Positions 1 through 12,160 of a stretch of DNA of 64,000 nt are shown piece by piece (positions within the stretch are counted from its first letter, which is position 1; every line of letters begins with the position of its first letter). The stretch comes from Acanthornis magna. Lineage: Eukaryota > Chordata > Aves > Passeriformes > Acanthizidae. A program made the translations under genes and the position numbers. The stretch spans positions 7,440,001-7,504,000 of the forward strand of contig JAWUZG010000001.1 of the NCBI GenBank assembly GCA_036785705.1. The letters run 5' to 3'. The notes beneath the pieces are model-generated. The model worked only from the letters and a program-made list of their open reading frames with translations. It ran no database searches and had not been told where the DNA came from.

Positions 1-2529
1 GCTAACATGAGAACAAAGTGAGATTCTAAAATAGTTTACTGTGGTGTGTTTGGATATAATCATTGTCATTCTCCTTTATTCACTGGATTTTTGCTGGGCA
101 AATTAATTTTCTAGGGACATAAAATAACTGCAAGACCCCATCCTCCCTTAGCACCCTATATTCCCTTATGGATATTTCTAGGCTTATAGACAGAGCTTCC
201 AATGCTTTTATTCTGAAGATAGATTTTCAGATTTTATTTCCTCAAAGTGACTAAAAAATACTCAAATCAATAAAATAATCCTCTCCACACTACACTTACA
301 AAACCAGGTTGGTTGATTGGTGGTTGTTTTTGGGGTTTTTTTTTAGGTTTGTTCCTTTTTTTAAATTTAAACACAATGTGTACATTAGTATGAGAACAGA
401 TAAAGTGCAGACTGGCTCCAGACAGAGCTGGGCAGGACAAAAACAGCCACAATGCCTTGTTGGCTCCACATCTGCAGCATTGGCAGTGGCAGGAAGGAGC
501 TAAGGGAGACTCTACGTCCTGCAGTGAATATCAGAGGCCAAGAGCTTGGGGAAGGCCATCAATAAGCAGCCACAGAGCCAGAAGGTTTAATTCCAGTTTT
601 ATATCTGGCTGTCATTGCTAGGTTTGTTCTGATAAAAAGAAAGAAACCATTATGATCAATAGCTGTGTTAGTCACTTTAATTGTGCTGTAGGAAGGGATG
701 GGAAATTTCTTTTCACAATATAAATATAAGGTTGTGGCAAAATTGTGTAATTCCCCAAATTGATTGCTTCACACACTTGTATAAATCTAACTTTTGGCTT
801 GAGAATGAGAGTTTTAACACATTTTCTCAGAATGATTTCCAAAGTGTATGGAGATGTTTGATTGGATGGGTGTTGTAGGGATTCCAAGTGAAAAAAACAT
901 AGAAACATTATCAAAAATTACACAGTAAGTACAAAATCCACAAATAACTTCATGCTCTTTGAATCACCTGGACTGATTCTTTTTCACCTTTTAATGGAAA
1001 CTTAAAAATATTTTTGTTGATTATTACTCTTTCAAATTCATAAATTACAAGAAGGATATAAAAATTAACAAATTAAAAGAAAGATTTTGTAGACAAATGT
1101 AGTTTCATACAGAAAGGTTTTGAGGTAGTGATAATGTCTCTCCTTAAATGGTCCATTTTCCTAAATGAGTGGTTTTGATCCAAGGTGAGAACTGTCCAGA
1201 AAAAAATTCAAGATCTAATGAAATTAAGGGTATACATGGATGACCTCTTTCTGCCAGATTGAAGTAAAAGGTCAGAAGGTCACACAGCAGAGCAGAAGTT
1301 AATGAAATGAAACCCAGAATCACCAAAGATAATAAGGACAGAGATCCAGAGATTCTCTTGCTGTGTTCAACCATGTCAAGCAGTGTAAGTAAGGACTCAG
1401 ACCCAATGCATACGCAAAAATGGAATCAGATTTCATAACATAACATAATAAATCACATAATTTCATGTTTACAAAGAAGTAAAATACTTAAACCAAGAAA
1501 AGAAAAGAAAATAACACCAAAAAACTTTTCTACAGAAGTCCAATTCAGACTTTTAAAAAATGCCTTCTTTTTAAGCAAACAATATAAAATAAAAATAGTT
1601 TATTAGAAGCATTATCTTGAGCCACCACTGCAAGTTTCTTAGATTTCTTGGACACCTGAAAAAGGTCAGTTTATCTCCATTACTTGGAAAGGAAAACAGA
1701 ATGTCCAAAAGGCTGCTGGGCACTGAAAAGATGAGGTGTCATAGCATGGTAAGTTATGAGATGAAAGCACATCTTTGGTGTGTTTTGATATGTATTCCTG
1801 ACCTGCAATGTAGTGCTTCAACATTTGAAAAAGAATTATAATGAATTATCAGTTGATGTGTGCCTGCTGGCCTCTCCAGAACATTTGCCTTTTCTGGCAA
1901 AATAGAAACTTTCCCACATTCCTTCTGTAACCTGAAAAACACATTATGATATTGTCAGAAGCAAAACTTTTTATATTTGAGTAACCATCATAGATGGAAC
2001 ACACCAAGCCAGTTGAGACCTGCCTCAGAGCCAGCTGTGTTTGCCAGCTGTGTTTACCATTTGACAATAAGACAAATTTACTATGCAGATTAATCACCCC
2101 AAAATGTGGTTTTCACCTTTCAAAAAAATGCTGTTGGTTTAAATTTGTAATTGCATTTTTATTGAGTTTTCATTTTAGCCAGACTACTAGAGGTAACAGG
2201 TTTTGTTAGATAAACTAGACAGTTTTCTTAAATACATGGAAGTGTGACCTTCAGCAGCTTGATGCTCACAGTAGCTTAACTTCAGTGAATACCACGTTAA
2301 AAGAGCAAATATCTGGGAGGCACCTTAGGGATTGAGTGGTTACATGAATTATTTTCTGAAGGGCATTACAGAGACAAGGAAATACCTAGATAAACCATTG
2401 TAATTTTCAAAGTAGTATGCAATATATGTCATAGATGAGTGAACAATCATCATGCTATGGAAAATCAGGAGGATTGAGGTCTACTGATATTACTGCAAAT
2501 GTCAAAACTTTCCACTTCTTTCAAAAGTT

Positions 2530-2546
2530 AAAAAAAAAAAAAAAAA
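2530..2546. repeat. A17 homopolymer with A-rich flank
   Basis: A run of 17 A is followed by an A-rich stretch to about 2570. No LINE or SINE body is visible upstream, so this is recorded as a simple repeat and not as a retroposon tail. Confidence 0.8.
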
Positions 2547-3408
2547 CAAAGAAAGAGAAAAACCAACACAATAAAAGCCAAACAAGAAAGTATTTTCTCA
2601 AGGCTTGTCTAATCAGCATTCAATAATAGTAGAGATTTTAGCCATCCATTTGGTTAACAACTTGTTTACATTGCAAACGACAGTTGCTGCTTGTTTAAAT
2701 ATTACTTTTGCAGGGGCAGGGAAAGAAAACTTTAGGGATGCCATATTTCTGCAGAGCTTACAGATCTTTAAATGCCAGTGGTTGAGCTGATTAATGAACA
2801 CATCTGTAAGTTAAATTTTCAGTGGCTGTTTCCATGCCGGCTGAAACCAGAAAATGTTGGAAATCTATTGAGAAGGTTTAAGAGTCCCAGCTCAAAAATC
2901 CAAGGCCCACACATTTGCCTAAGGATCTGAATGGAGTTATTTGAAACCAGATTTCTGCCACCAGCCTATTCGTACTCTGAGCTATAGAATTTGCCAGCTT
3001 GTTTATGAGATAGAGTCACATTGTCTCTGTTCAGTCCAAACCACATGATAAGCATGAGGGATAGAGTTGTGGGTTTTTTTCTGTAATTTGTCCTTAGTCT
3101 GCTTTCACTTTGTGTGCGGTCTCATCACTTACAGCAATCAAGTAATACATGAACACTTCCAGTAGAATAAGGCAGCATGTGACTCCAGCATCCGATTATA
3201 TTCCCGATGATTAAAGTAAAAGGAGTAATTGAAATTCCAAATGATGCCAGAATCAGAGTAGGGTTAAAAAGACTACTCTATTACAAAGGAGGAAAATGAA
3301 AATCTAACACAATTTCAGTAGATAAAGTTAAATTAATAGTATAATAATTTGCATTTTTTGGTAATGATTTCCTGGCTTTAATGACTTTAGAACTGTAATA
3401 GTAAACTT

Positions 3409-3445
3409 ATCTTACTTTTCAAATAAACTTTTGGAAAAGTAAGAT
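3409..3445. repeat. Perfect 12-bp inverted repeat (hairpin)
   Basis: The left arm ATCTTACTTTTC (3409-3420) is exactly complementary to the right arm GAAAAGTAAGAT (3434-3445), with a 13-base loop. The arms are not simple sequence. A hairpin could form in single-stranded DNA or RNA, but nothing nearby gives it a function. It is too short for a microRNA precursor by itself, and I see no extended imperfect stem outside the arms. Confidence 0.75.
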
Positions 3446-6400
3446 GAAAGACTGTTTTAGTTTAATTGACCTTGTTCCCTTGTTGCACCAAATGCTTTTA
3501 GAAGGCAAAGCCAATCTGATGGGAAGGTGGTACACAGGAATTTAGGAATATTTTCACACACTTGAATGACTTATTAATCATAGGTTATCTAATCAAGCAC
3601 CATTCTCCTTTTGAGTCCAATTTAAGATATGAACCAGCTCAGGAGCCATGTAAATCATGGTGTTGCCTCTAGAAGCTGTACTGTGTGTTTGATTGAAACA
3701 GACCCTTTTAAGTTTCATTTATATCTGGCTTTGTTCTGACTACAAACATCATGAGAATACTTTCAGCTCTCAGACAAAAGGAATTACTGAAGCAAGATTA
3801 TTTTTATTTCTTTCAAGTGTGTCCTAGCTTGACCTGTGGCCAGGTAAATCCAAAAAGAGCAATGAATTAACTGACCATACACTTTCCAGGGACAAGCATA
3901 CCTTAACTTCACATTCAAAACCTTTTTGCACAGTCTCTTTCAACCTTTGATGGCAATCTCCAAAACTGAAAGAAACCCATCACTCTATTTGTTATTCCCT
4001 CAGTCATATGAAGGCGATGCTTACCTCTACTGTCATAGCCTTAGAGGGAGGCATGAATTTATCTTAAACAAAAGATAAACCTGAGAAAAAAAAATATCCA
4101 TTAATTTATTGTCTCAAGCTTCACATAGAGGTCGAGCAGCATGTTGTTGGTCTGAAAGCCTCTTTTCTAGGACAGGAAATGTATAGGAAATAAAGAACAG
4201 CTATAACTATTAAAGCTTGTCCTCAGAATGAAAGTCAGACCTTGATCTTTGCAATTGAAAAGCAATTCTACAAGCTCAATTGGCAATAATATTTCTTATT
4301 GGATTTTAAGATGTTTTGTGTGAATCAGTACTTTACTTGAAGGTCAGGGTGCTACTCACCTTGATTCGTTCTCATTTTCAACAAGTGACATTGGCTTGTT
4401 CAGAGATTGGTAATCTGGAGATTTATTAAAGGAATTTATTATTTCAGACATTTGGGATTACAAAAAAACCAAACCAAACCAAAACAAATATATATTTAGA
4501 AAAAGAAATCAATGGTCATAACTACGTTCTTCATACATTCTGAAAAAGAGTTCTGAATTTCTTAGGCCTTTTCCAGTGTGATGAATGGTTAATAGTGAAA
4601 GAAATCCTACACTTAAGTCACTCACAAAAAAACCTGCCTAATGCAAATGTTTCAATCAAATCATGTTTGTGTTTTGACAAAAGGGTTCAAATTCAGCATT
4701 GATTTAACTTCACTAGTTTCTTTGGTACTTTTTCAGAATTAAATTACTAACTTAATTTACTAAGTGGCACATCTAGTTACCATACCTGAAACCATTCCAG
4801 AATCTCATACCAGCAGACACTGAGATGCATATTCATTTTGGGACTGGTGCTGATCATTCTTGGCCCAGCTTCCATCCCTTTATTGTTCATGAGACAAATA
4901 AATGATTTAAGTAGATATATTTTCAAGCATTTATGCTGTATCAGCCTTCAGTGTTACAAATTCCTTCCCACTCACCACTAGGGGAATAGATAAGGCACCC
5001 CCTTACATATGACATGAAAAGTTCTAATTTTCTTTAATTTTTTTCAATATATCATTTGCTGAATATGAAAAACAAAGTAAAAGATGAGTGGGGTTTTTTA
5101 TGCAGTTGATAAAATTAATCTCCTTTCAACAATTTGTTTTTATATATGAAATAATTTACACTTTTAATAAACACTTTTCCCTACTTTCTTCACATTGCTG
5201 CTTCCAAGAGTGTTATTAGAGTTTGAGATTAAAGCAATTCACTATAAAAGTTGATAATTGAGAGAATATCTTTAGAAAGACAATCTGGGTCTATATCTAT
5301 ATAATGAAGTATGATAAGTTATCAAGGGAATGTGCATCTGAGGGAAAAACTAAGACGCAAGCAATATGATAGCTTGAGCAATTGAAAAGTTCATGATATA
5401 GGACATTTTATGTAAGCCCAGTGCATTCTAAAAGCATTTAACTAGAGAAAACACAGGAATCTTATACTTCAATAGCAATGCCTCTTCTATACTAATACCA
5501 TCTGGAACATAAAAACATTTTCTGGAGTTCAGTTTAACAGTAGAGAAGATTCAGAGTTAATTGGACAAGAATTCTAGGTCCTAGAATGGATGTGTTAGTG
5601 TGAGGAGCAGCAAAGTGAAATACTTAGTGAAAAAACAATATTCCCAGAGAATGAGAGCATTTGCAGCTGCCTGACTCAGAGATACTTTAGTCACCTCTTG
5701 CAGGTATGCAGTGTACTGTCTACTCGAGCCACCATTTTACTATAAACACAGAATAAATAATGTAAAAGGCTTAGATCAAAGACAGTATAAAAGAAAATCT
5801 GTAATGCAGAGCTACTAATCAATACTAATTCTCTTGACTGTGCCAAACCACTTTTCTTAGCTTGTCTCTTGTTAGTAAGTGTGCAAAATCTAATACACAA
5901 GTCAGATGAGAACAAAAATAGGCAAAATGCCCACACAGAAAGGATGTACTGGGAATAACCAACTACACAATGGTTTGATGGTTTGGGGTGATAGTATCTG
6001 AATCAAGGAAGGGAATCATTTGGCCAGCTGGAAAGAAATGGAAAGGAAATTGAAAATTATGGGAGGGTTTAAGGATGAAGGAAAGAAGAGTTAACAAAAT
6101 GCAGAAACTCAGTTGAAAAATGTGTAGTTAAATGATGAAAGCTTTTGGATCAGACAACTGAAGGAGGCAGAGGGGTAGTAGTTAAGGCATAAAAAGCTTC
6201 AAGATGCTGTCAACAGCAATCAAACATTTGTTTCTAGAAATAATTTTTTGTTCGATGATAATAAGCCTTAAAGTCCAAAGGAAAACCTAGCTACAAAAGG
6301 TGCTGGAGTCTGCAAATCTCCATCTGAACCATGAGCACAGAAAACCTTCATTCCAAGATTCTTTTTTCACTGTCAGGACAAAGCAAGGCCTATTGCATGG

Positions 6401-9400
6401 TAGTATCATGTATCGTTCAATATAAACTTCTAGCTCTTTAAATTTCTTGGAAAATTAACTCTAAAGTTGCTCAATAAGTGAGGAAATATATTTTTTTCCA
6501 GATTTTTGTTGTTTCTGCTTTAATTTCTTGGGCATATATTGATGCAAGAATGTTATTATTTTTTAGTTTTTATTGGCTTGGTTTCTTTTATTCTCTTTTT
6601 TTTAAAAAAATTTCCCTTATTTCATTTCATCAGCACTATGAAAGAGAACAAATCTCTTCAAATGAAGAAATCATTCTCTGAGGTGCAAAGCAAAAGTTGG
6701 CTCACTTTGGAGCTCACTGTTCATGAACCATAGAGATTTTCCAAGATACCTGCCCCAGCTGACTCCCTTTTTAAGCATTAAGCATAGTCCATAAATTCTA
6801 TTTCAAAGTTTAAATTTACAAAGGACTCCATTCATAAAACTGTCATGGAAGGTTTTCTAAGAGCATTTCACACTGATGTGCAGAATGCTTCCAAGCTGAG
6901 TAAAAGCTGAGTGGCTCATACATATCAAAGCTTTCTCCGTTATGGACAGATGGCCAACTTGCCATTGGACTGAGCGAAGGCGGGGGAGAAGTGTTGGCTC
7001 AGAAGTGCCAGACTACAATGAAACTTGTTCATAAAAAGCTGATCTGTGCTCTTTGCTGCCTGCTCAGAACGCATTTTAAGAATGTGACCTAACTCCCATC
7101 GAATCCACCAGGCTTCAGTAGGAACAGGAACATGCCATATGTCTGAAAAGGAGCACTTCTCTGGCATGAATCAAAACAACCCATGAGTGGGAGTTAAGAG
7201 AGCCTGGCAAAAGGAAAGAAATTTCTGTCCTATTAAACTTCCTCTTTGCGATTTTATTGAAAAATAAAACTCATTTCGTGCCTTGAAAAATGGTCATGTC
7301 AGACTGATTCTTAGTTGATAGGAATTGCCACAATTGTGATTCATGTAGATCTACAGTAATTTCTGATTTATTTGTACCATGATCCTTTTTATTAAGTAGA
7401 GCAGGATATACATAATGTATAGATTGGGTAAAGATCATCACATAAGAGCAGCATTCTAGTTCTCCTTCTCTACTGTATTTCTTGGGGTTTATTGTTTTAG
7501 GATTACTTTCCAGTCAGTTTCATGCAACACTTTTAATGCTCTTTTGTCTTTTTTTGAGAGGCAGAGGTCAAAATTTTGGAAAAAAAAATTAGAAACAGGA
7601 GATACTATACACTAGTTACAGAAACTGAAATTGAAAAGAGTCCATAAATGTGTGCATTAGAATCCCAATTTCTACTCACACAATCACAGTGGAAATATAA
7701 GATTTGTATAGTATGGTTTGCCAGATGCTATCAATGTAACTTTAGAAATTCTAGTGTAGATCAAGGTTGCTATTTTTCATCTTTACTCTGATAAATAAAA
7801 ATAAAGTATCCCCTTCCTTGGTTCACAACCAGAGCTGGGAAAAAGCTTGACTTACACCATTCCAAATATACTATGAAAAAACCCAGTAGCTTTATACATT
7901 TTCTGCGGGTTTTCTTTTTAGATACGATCTATAAACTATATCATTATAGTATTATGGGGATTTAATAAGTATGAGAAATTTCACGAACTATAACTGTGTT
8001 AAATTATTCTAAAATAATGTGAACTTCCCAAGAAAACACTTGGGAATGAGCTGTAGGACTCTGCTGGGTACTGTTCACTTTCCGTGCCACTGGGATTTGA
8101 AAAATGGCACAAGGGCTGACCATTTCTAATGGGAAGACTGTCTTATGATGATGATTTTTTTTTTCAATTTGTGGCTACTAAAATCCCCTCTCCTTGAACA
8201 CTTCTTGACGTTTTTGTAAAGACTGTAATAAAATCTGATTTATTTTGGTATATAATAGACTCCTATCTCCAATGTCAAGAGCAGGTCTTTGAGGAACACA
8301 ACCTAGACACTTCAAACTAGAATACTTACAACTCATATTTACACTTGTGTCCCCCACCACCTCAGAAAACACTTTCTAGGTTTTTCTAAAAAGGAATTCT
8401 ATTTCTCATGGGAAGGTTTTAGTCCTTACTCTGATGCATAGTGATGCAGGGTTCTATTTTATATGTTAAGTAAAGCAGGATCAGTGTTCTACTCTGTTTT
8501 AAGAAAAATGTTTATTTTCTAGTCCATTTAATTTGGATGCCTTTTTATTGATTTATGGGGTTCCTAACCGAACTTATAGCAAAGACTTAGGGTATTTGAT
8601 CACATCAAAGCACACAATTAAGGCTGTGAAATAAAATATTCTCAAATGAGACAAAACTTCTGCATTTCTGTTTTACTTGGATCATCTGTTGTCTCTTGAG
8701 AGCCCAGTAAAAAAACAGCTTAAAATATTACACTGACAAAAATATCATTGCTACGCATAGGATATATTTTATTCTAAGTTAAGCTAAAACAATTCCCTTA
8801 GCTTAGTTACTTGCAAAAAACTTGAGGTTTGCCAGTGTAATTCAACTGGAAAGAGTGGACTTCCTTCCTTAGATAAGAGCCTGGACTTACAGTGTTCATT
8901 ATTTATGTTCCACCAGCACTTTGTAATATCACAGAGGCTGTGAGCCTCCTGTGCTAGAGAGCACAAACTTGTTAGTACGTATGGGCTGCATCCAAAATTT
9001 AGCCTTTAATTTAAGTGTTAGTAGAATAAATTTAATTTTAAAAGAAGACCCAGCTAGTTATAAACATAAGAATAATGTTCAAAGATTTAGGAGTGGAAGA
9101 TTTTTCAAGTTCATAACACTGGATTAAATCTGTGTTTACAGCACTCCACAGAAATGGAAGATACTGGCTCAGCAGGTGGCACTATTCCCTCAAAATCAAT
9201 ATCTAGCTTTTTCTTGACAGGTATTTTGGGTGTTGAGGTAATAAAAGTTTTCTACTGAAGGTGTACAAAGTTCTCCATACAGTCTCTGTGTTGATTAAAG
9301 ACACTGTACTTTTAGAAAAATACACATAGTATTGCCTTGCCAAGTAGATAGCAACGTTGGGGGAAAATAGTATGCGATTTTTTTTTCTTTTTGTACATAA

Positions 9401-10191
9401 GATATTAATATATTTTTCCTAAATTTTTAGGCATTCCTGCCTCTTAATGAGTTGCTTTGATTAAATGTCTGAATTTTGTGCAAAATGCCAAATTTTTTTT
9501 TTAACAAAACTTGATACTTTATTTTTTGTTAAGGAGAGTAAAATTTATAAAATAAGGTCCCTTCTGAAATCAGACAAAAATAAGTCATTAGGAAAACCTT
9601 ACACAACCTAGTAGAATGTTTTGGAAAAGGAAAAGGTTTTTCACAATATAATTTTTTTAAACACATCACTATAACTATAACAATCTCTTCCATTTCTGAA
9701 TACATAACATTCTAAAAGTTAATACTCACAAAGTACTTAAAAAAATGAAGTTTCCGAGAAAGTTGGGTGTTAATAACTGGTGAAAATGCATGTATTTAAA
9801 TACATCACTGATAGATTCCTGTTGTTCCAGTACTGCAAACTTTGCTTCATTAAGCTTTCTTCAGGTACCTGCATTCAGAATTAGAGTTTGACTTAAAAAT
9901 CAACAGCTGGAAGCACCTTTTGTAGATTTCATTGCAATACCTCTGTGCAATACTCTTCTGTAATATATTCAATTAAACCTTTTTTGTATTGAAAACAGCA
10001 ATGAACTGCATGAACTTCACAATCAGAGCACAATGTAGTAGAAACTGAAAAAGAATGTTAGCTCTATAGAACACAATTTCATGGGTGCTTTCCAAAGCTA
10101 CAGAAACTTTAAAAATATACCTATTTTTATTTGTAGTAACTTGCTTAGGTTAAAATTCAGTGTTTATAATACACCTTCAAATGAAGACAAT

Positions 10192-10260
10192 TTTTATTAG
10201 AATGAACTTATTTATAAAATTATTATAAAACTTTTATTAGAATGAAATAATTTATATTTT
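10192..10260. repeat. Partial AT-rich tandem duplication (~40 bp period)
   Basis: The string TTTTATTAGAATGAA occurs at 10192 and again at 10232. The sequence after each copy is similar AT-rich DNA (ACTTATTTATA compared with ATAATTTATA). The second copy is shorter and more diverged. Confidence 0.65.
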
Positions 10261-12027
10261 AACTAGGCAGATGATTTCAATAGTTAAACTTTTACTTATA
10301 GCTTTCAGATTACTCAGGACAGATTTTAAAGAAAATGTTTTCTGTAGTCAACATGTTAATGCTGGTTTTTCTGAATAGAATATCCACATATCACTGATCA
10401 TCTCAGAAGAGATTAAAGGTCCTAATTTGGCAGTATATTTCTCTGAAGTGCTTTCAGGAAAATAAAATCACATGATATAATAGGAGCAATATTGGAATGC
10501 TTGATCCCTTAATTGCTGTTGTTTATTTTTCCATCTTGCAATCCAAGCATTCAGGCGCTTTACAGCTTACATGCAGATTTTGCTTGTAAAATAAACCATC
10601 ACATGTGTAACCTATAACACTTAAAGTGAATGAAGCTTTACGGTAACTTTGAGGGTCTTTTATGACACAGAGAAAAGCCCACAGCTACCCTGGTGTTACA
10701 GATTGTTAACAGTTGCTATTTGAATTCTTCTTAATGGATAACACCCAATAATTGTTTTGCTTTTCACTGTGCTTGCAATCCGATATCTGTAAGAAATCTT
10801 AAATCTGAGTCAGCTTAAAATCTTTACTAAAATATTAAAGAAGAGAATGAATAATAAAGTATCCAGTGTTTCTAAAAACCCTATGCCCTTATTTTTAATG
10901 TCCTAAAGTTCAAGATATCCCCAGTTTACAATAATATTAACTGCTTAGGTTCAACTTTGACTTCACTGTATAAGCAAAACAAAAAAAAAAAAAAGGAATA
11001 TCCACACACTAACAAAGGTGATGATGATTTCAGATGTGGTTTCAGCTTTAAGTCTGAGAAAAATATGGCTCTATCATTAAAAGTAATTCCTCTGCTGGCA
11101 CAGAGCTCCTCAGCAACTGGGTCATGGCTGGTTCCCAATGGCTGGCCTTGGCAGAGGAGAAATCTGGACCCAGCCTATATTTCATATTCAATACAGTACC
11201 TAGAAGTAAGTATAGGTTCAAAAAGGACTTAATGGAGAACACTTGGTTGAAGTTCAGCGCTTCTTATTCCAATCCTTTCACCGTAAGTGGTTCCACACAT
11301 TGCAAGAAAGTCGAACAAAAATTGGTTATTTTTAAAATAATTTGTATTTACCTGGGGTTTCCAGAAATTGCTGAATGCAAACCATTGCACAATCCCCTTG
11401 GTTTTGCAGAATTTTTTTTTAAATCTCATTGTTTAATAATTTTTCTGATATTTCTCCATCAAATAAAAGTAGCTTTGCTTCTACCCATGGTTGATAGAAC
11501 AGACTTCTAAGTTATTCTGTACTTAGGTAATCTGACAATATCACAAGAATCTCTTCGACTGATTAGCAAAGGTTCATTTCACAATTTCCTGTACTTTTGC
11601 TATTTCTTCCAAATTAGAAATAAAAAACATTTACAATATGAAACACAAATAGAAGCATATTTATATGCACAGTGTGCATCTCGGTTTTGGTTTTGTTTTG
11701 TTTTTTTTTTAATTGAACAGCCATAAATACTACATATTTTATTGTTGGGAGCTAGCAAATAAACAGTTATGCAGTAGTCCTGATAAAACGTATCTGGTTG
11801 AAAGTACATACACTTCTCACATAATGAGTGCTGTCTTGTATTAAAAAACTCATTTAAATTTGCAACATAGGGTTAATCTCTTATGAAGGAGAGACAGATA
11901 TACATTTTTCCACCTGATGAAGCAATTGATCCAGCCCTAATTCTAAACCTTCACTGTCAGTCAGTTTCCATTAATTTTGAAAACTAAACCTTTTTTTCTT
12001 TCAGGAAAAAAAGATAGTTAGCTGTTA

Positions 12028-12160
12028 TGGTGGGGGTTTTTTTGGTTGGTTGGTTAGTTGGTTGGGGTTTTTTTGGTTTTGTTTTTGTTTTGACTTTTTT
12101 GTTGGTTTGTTTGTTTTAAATTTTTTTTTTGTTTGTTTTTAGTTTTGTTTTTTGGGGGTG
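12028..12160. repeat. G/T-rich low-complexity tract
   Basis: About 130 bases on the plus strand are almost only T and G, with repeated GGTT, GGTTTTTTT and GTTTGTTTT units and several runs of 4-5 G. It is not a clean tandem repeat. Its complement resembles the A/C-rich tract at 20577-20710. Such tracts are probably expanded and decayed A-rich sequence. Confidence 0.85.

Larger units (their letters stand above)
1..12027. other. Unique AT-rich non-coding DNA
   Basis: No gene is supported over these 12 kb. Stops are frequent in all six frames and the longest frames are under about 95 codons, apart from a 128-codon frame at 11124-11510 that has no recognisable domain. CpG is rare. Internal structure is limited to a G/T-rich tract at 308-361, A runs at 2530-2546 and 10981-10994, an A/C tract at 4461-4495, a hairpin at 3409-3445, a partial tandem duplication at 10192-10260 and a G/T tract at 11682-11710. 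A slightly GC-richer patch at 6940-7170 has a 75-codon minus-strand frame without features I recognise. I see no CR1 piece here. Confidence 0.7.

Noticed and set aside
2530..2546. A-run considered as a retroposon poly(A) tail
   Set aside because: No element or processed transcript recognised upstream and no flanking duplication seen. CR1 elements end in octamers, not poly(A).
7088..7197. CTAACTCCCA and TGGGAGTTAAG considered as transposon terminal inverted repeats
   Set aside because: Only nine matching bases, no target-site duplication seen, and no recognisable body between them.
11124..11510. 128-codon plus-strand frame
   Set aside because: No domain, F/K/L-rich translation typical of AT-rich chance frames, and no promoter or splice context.
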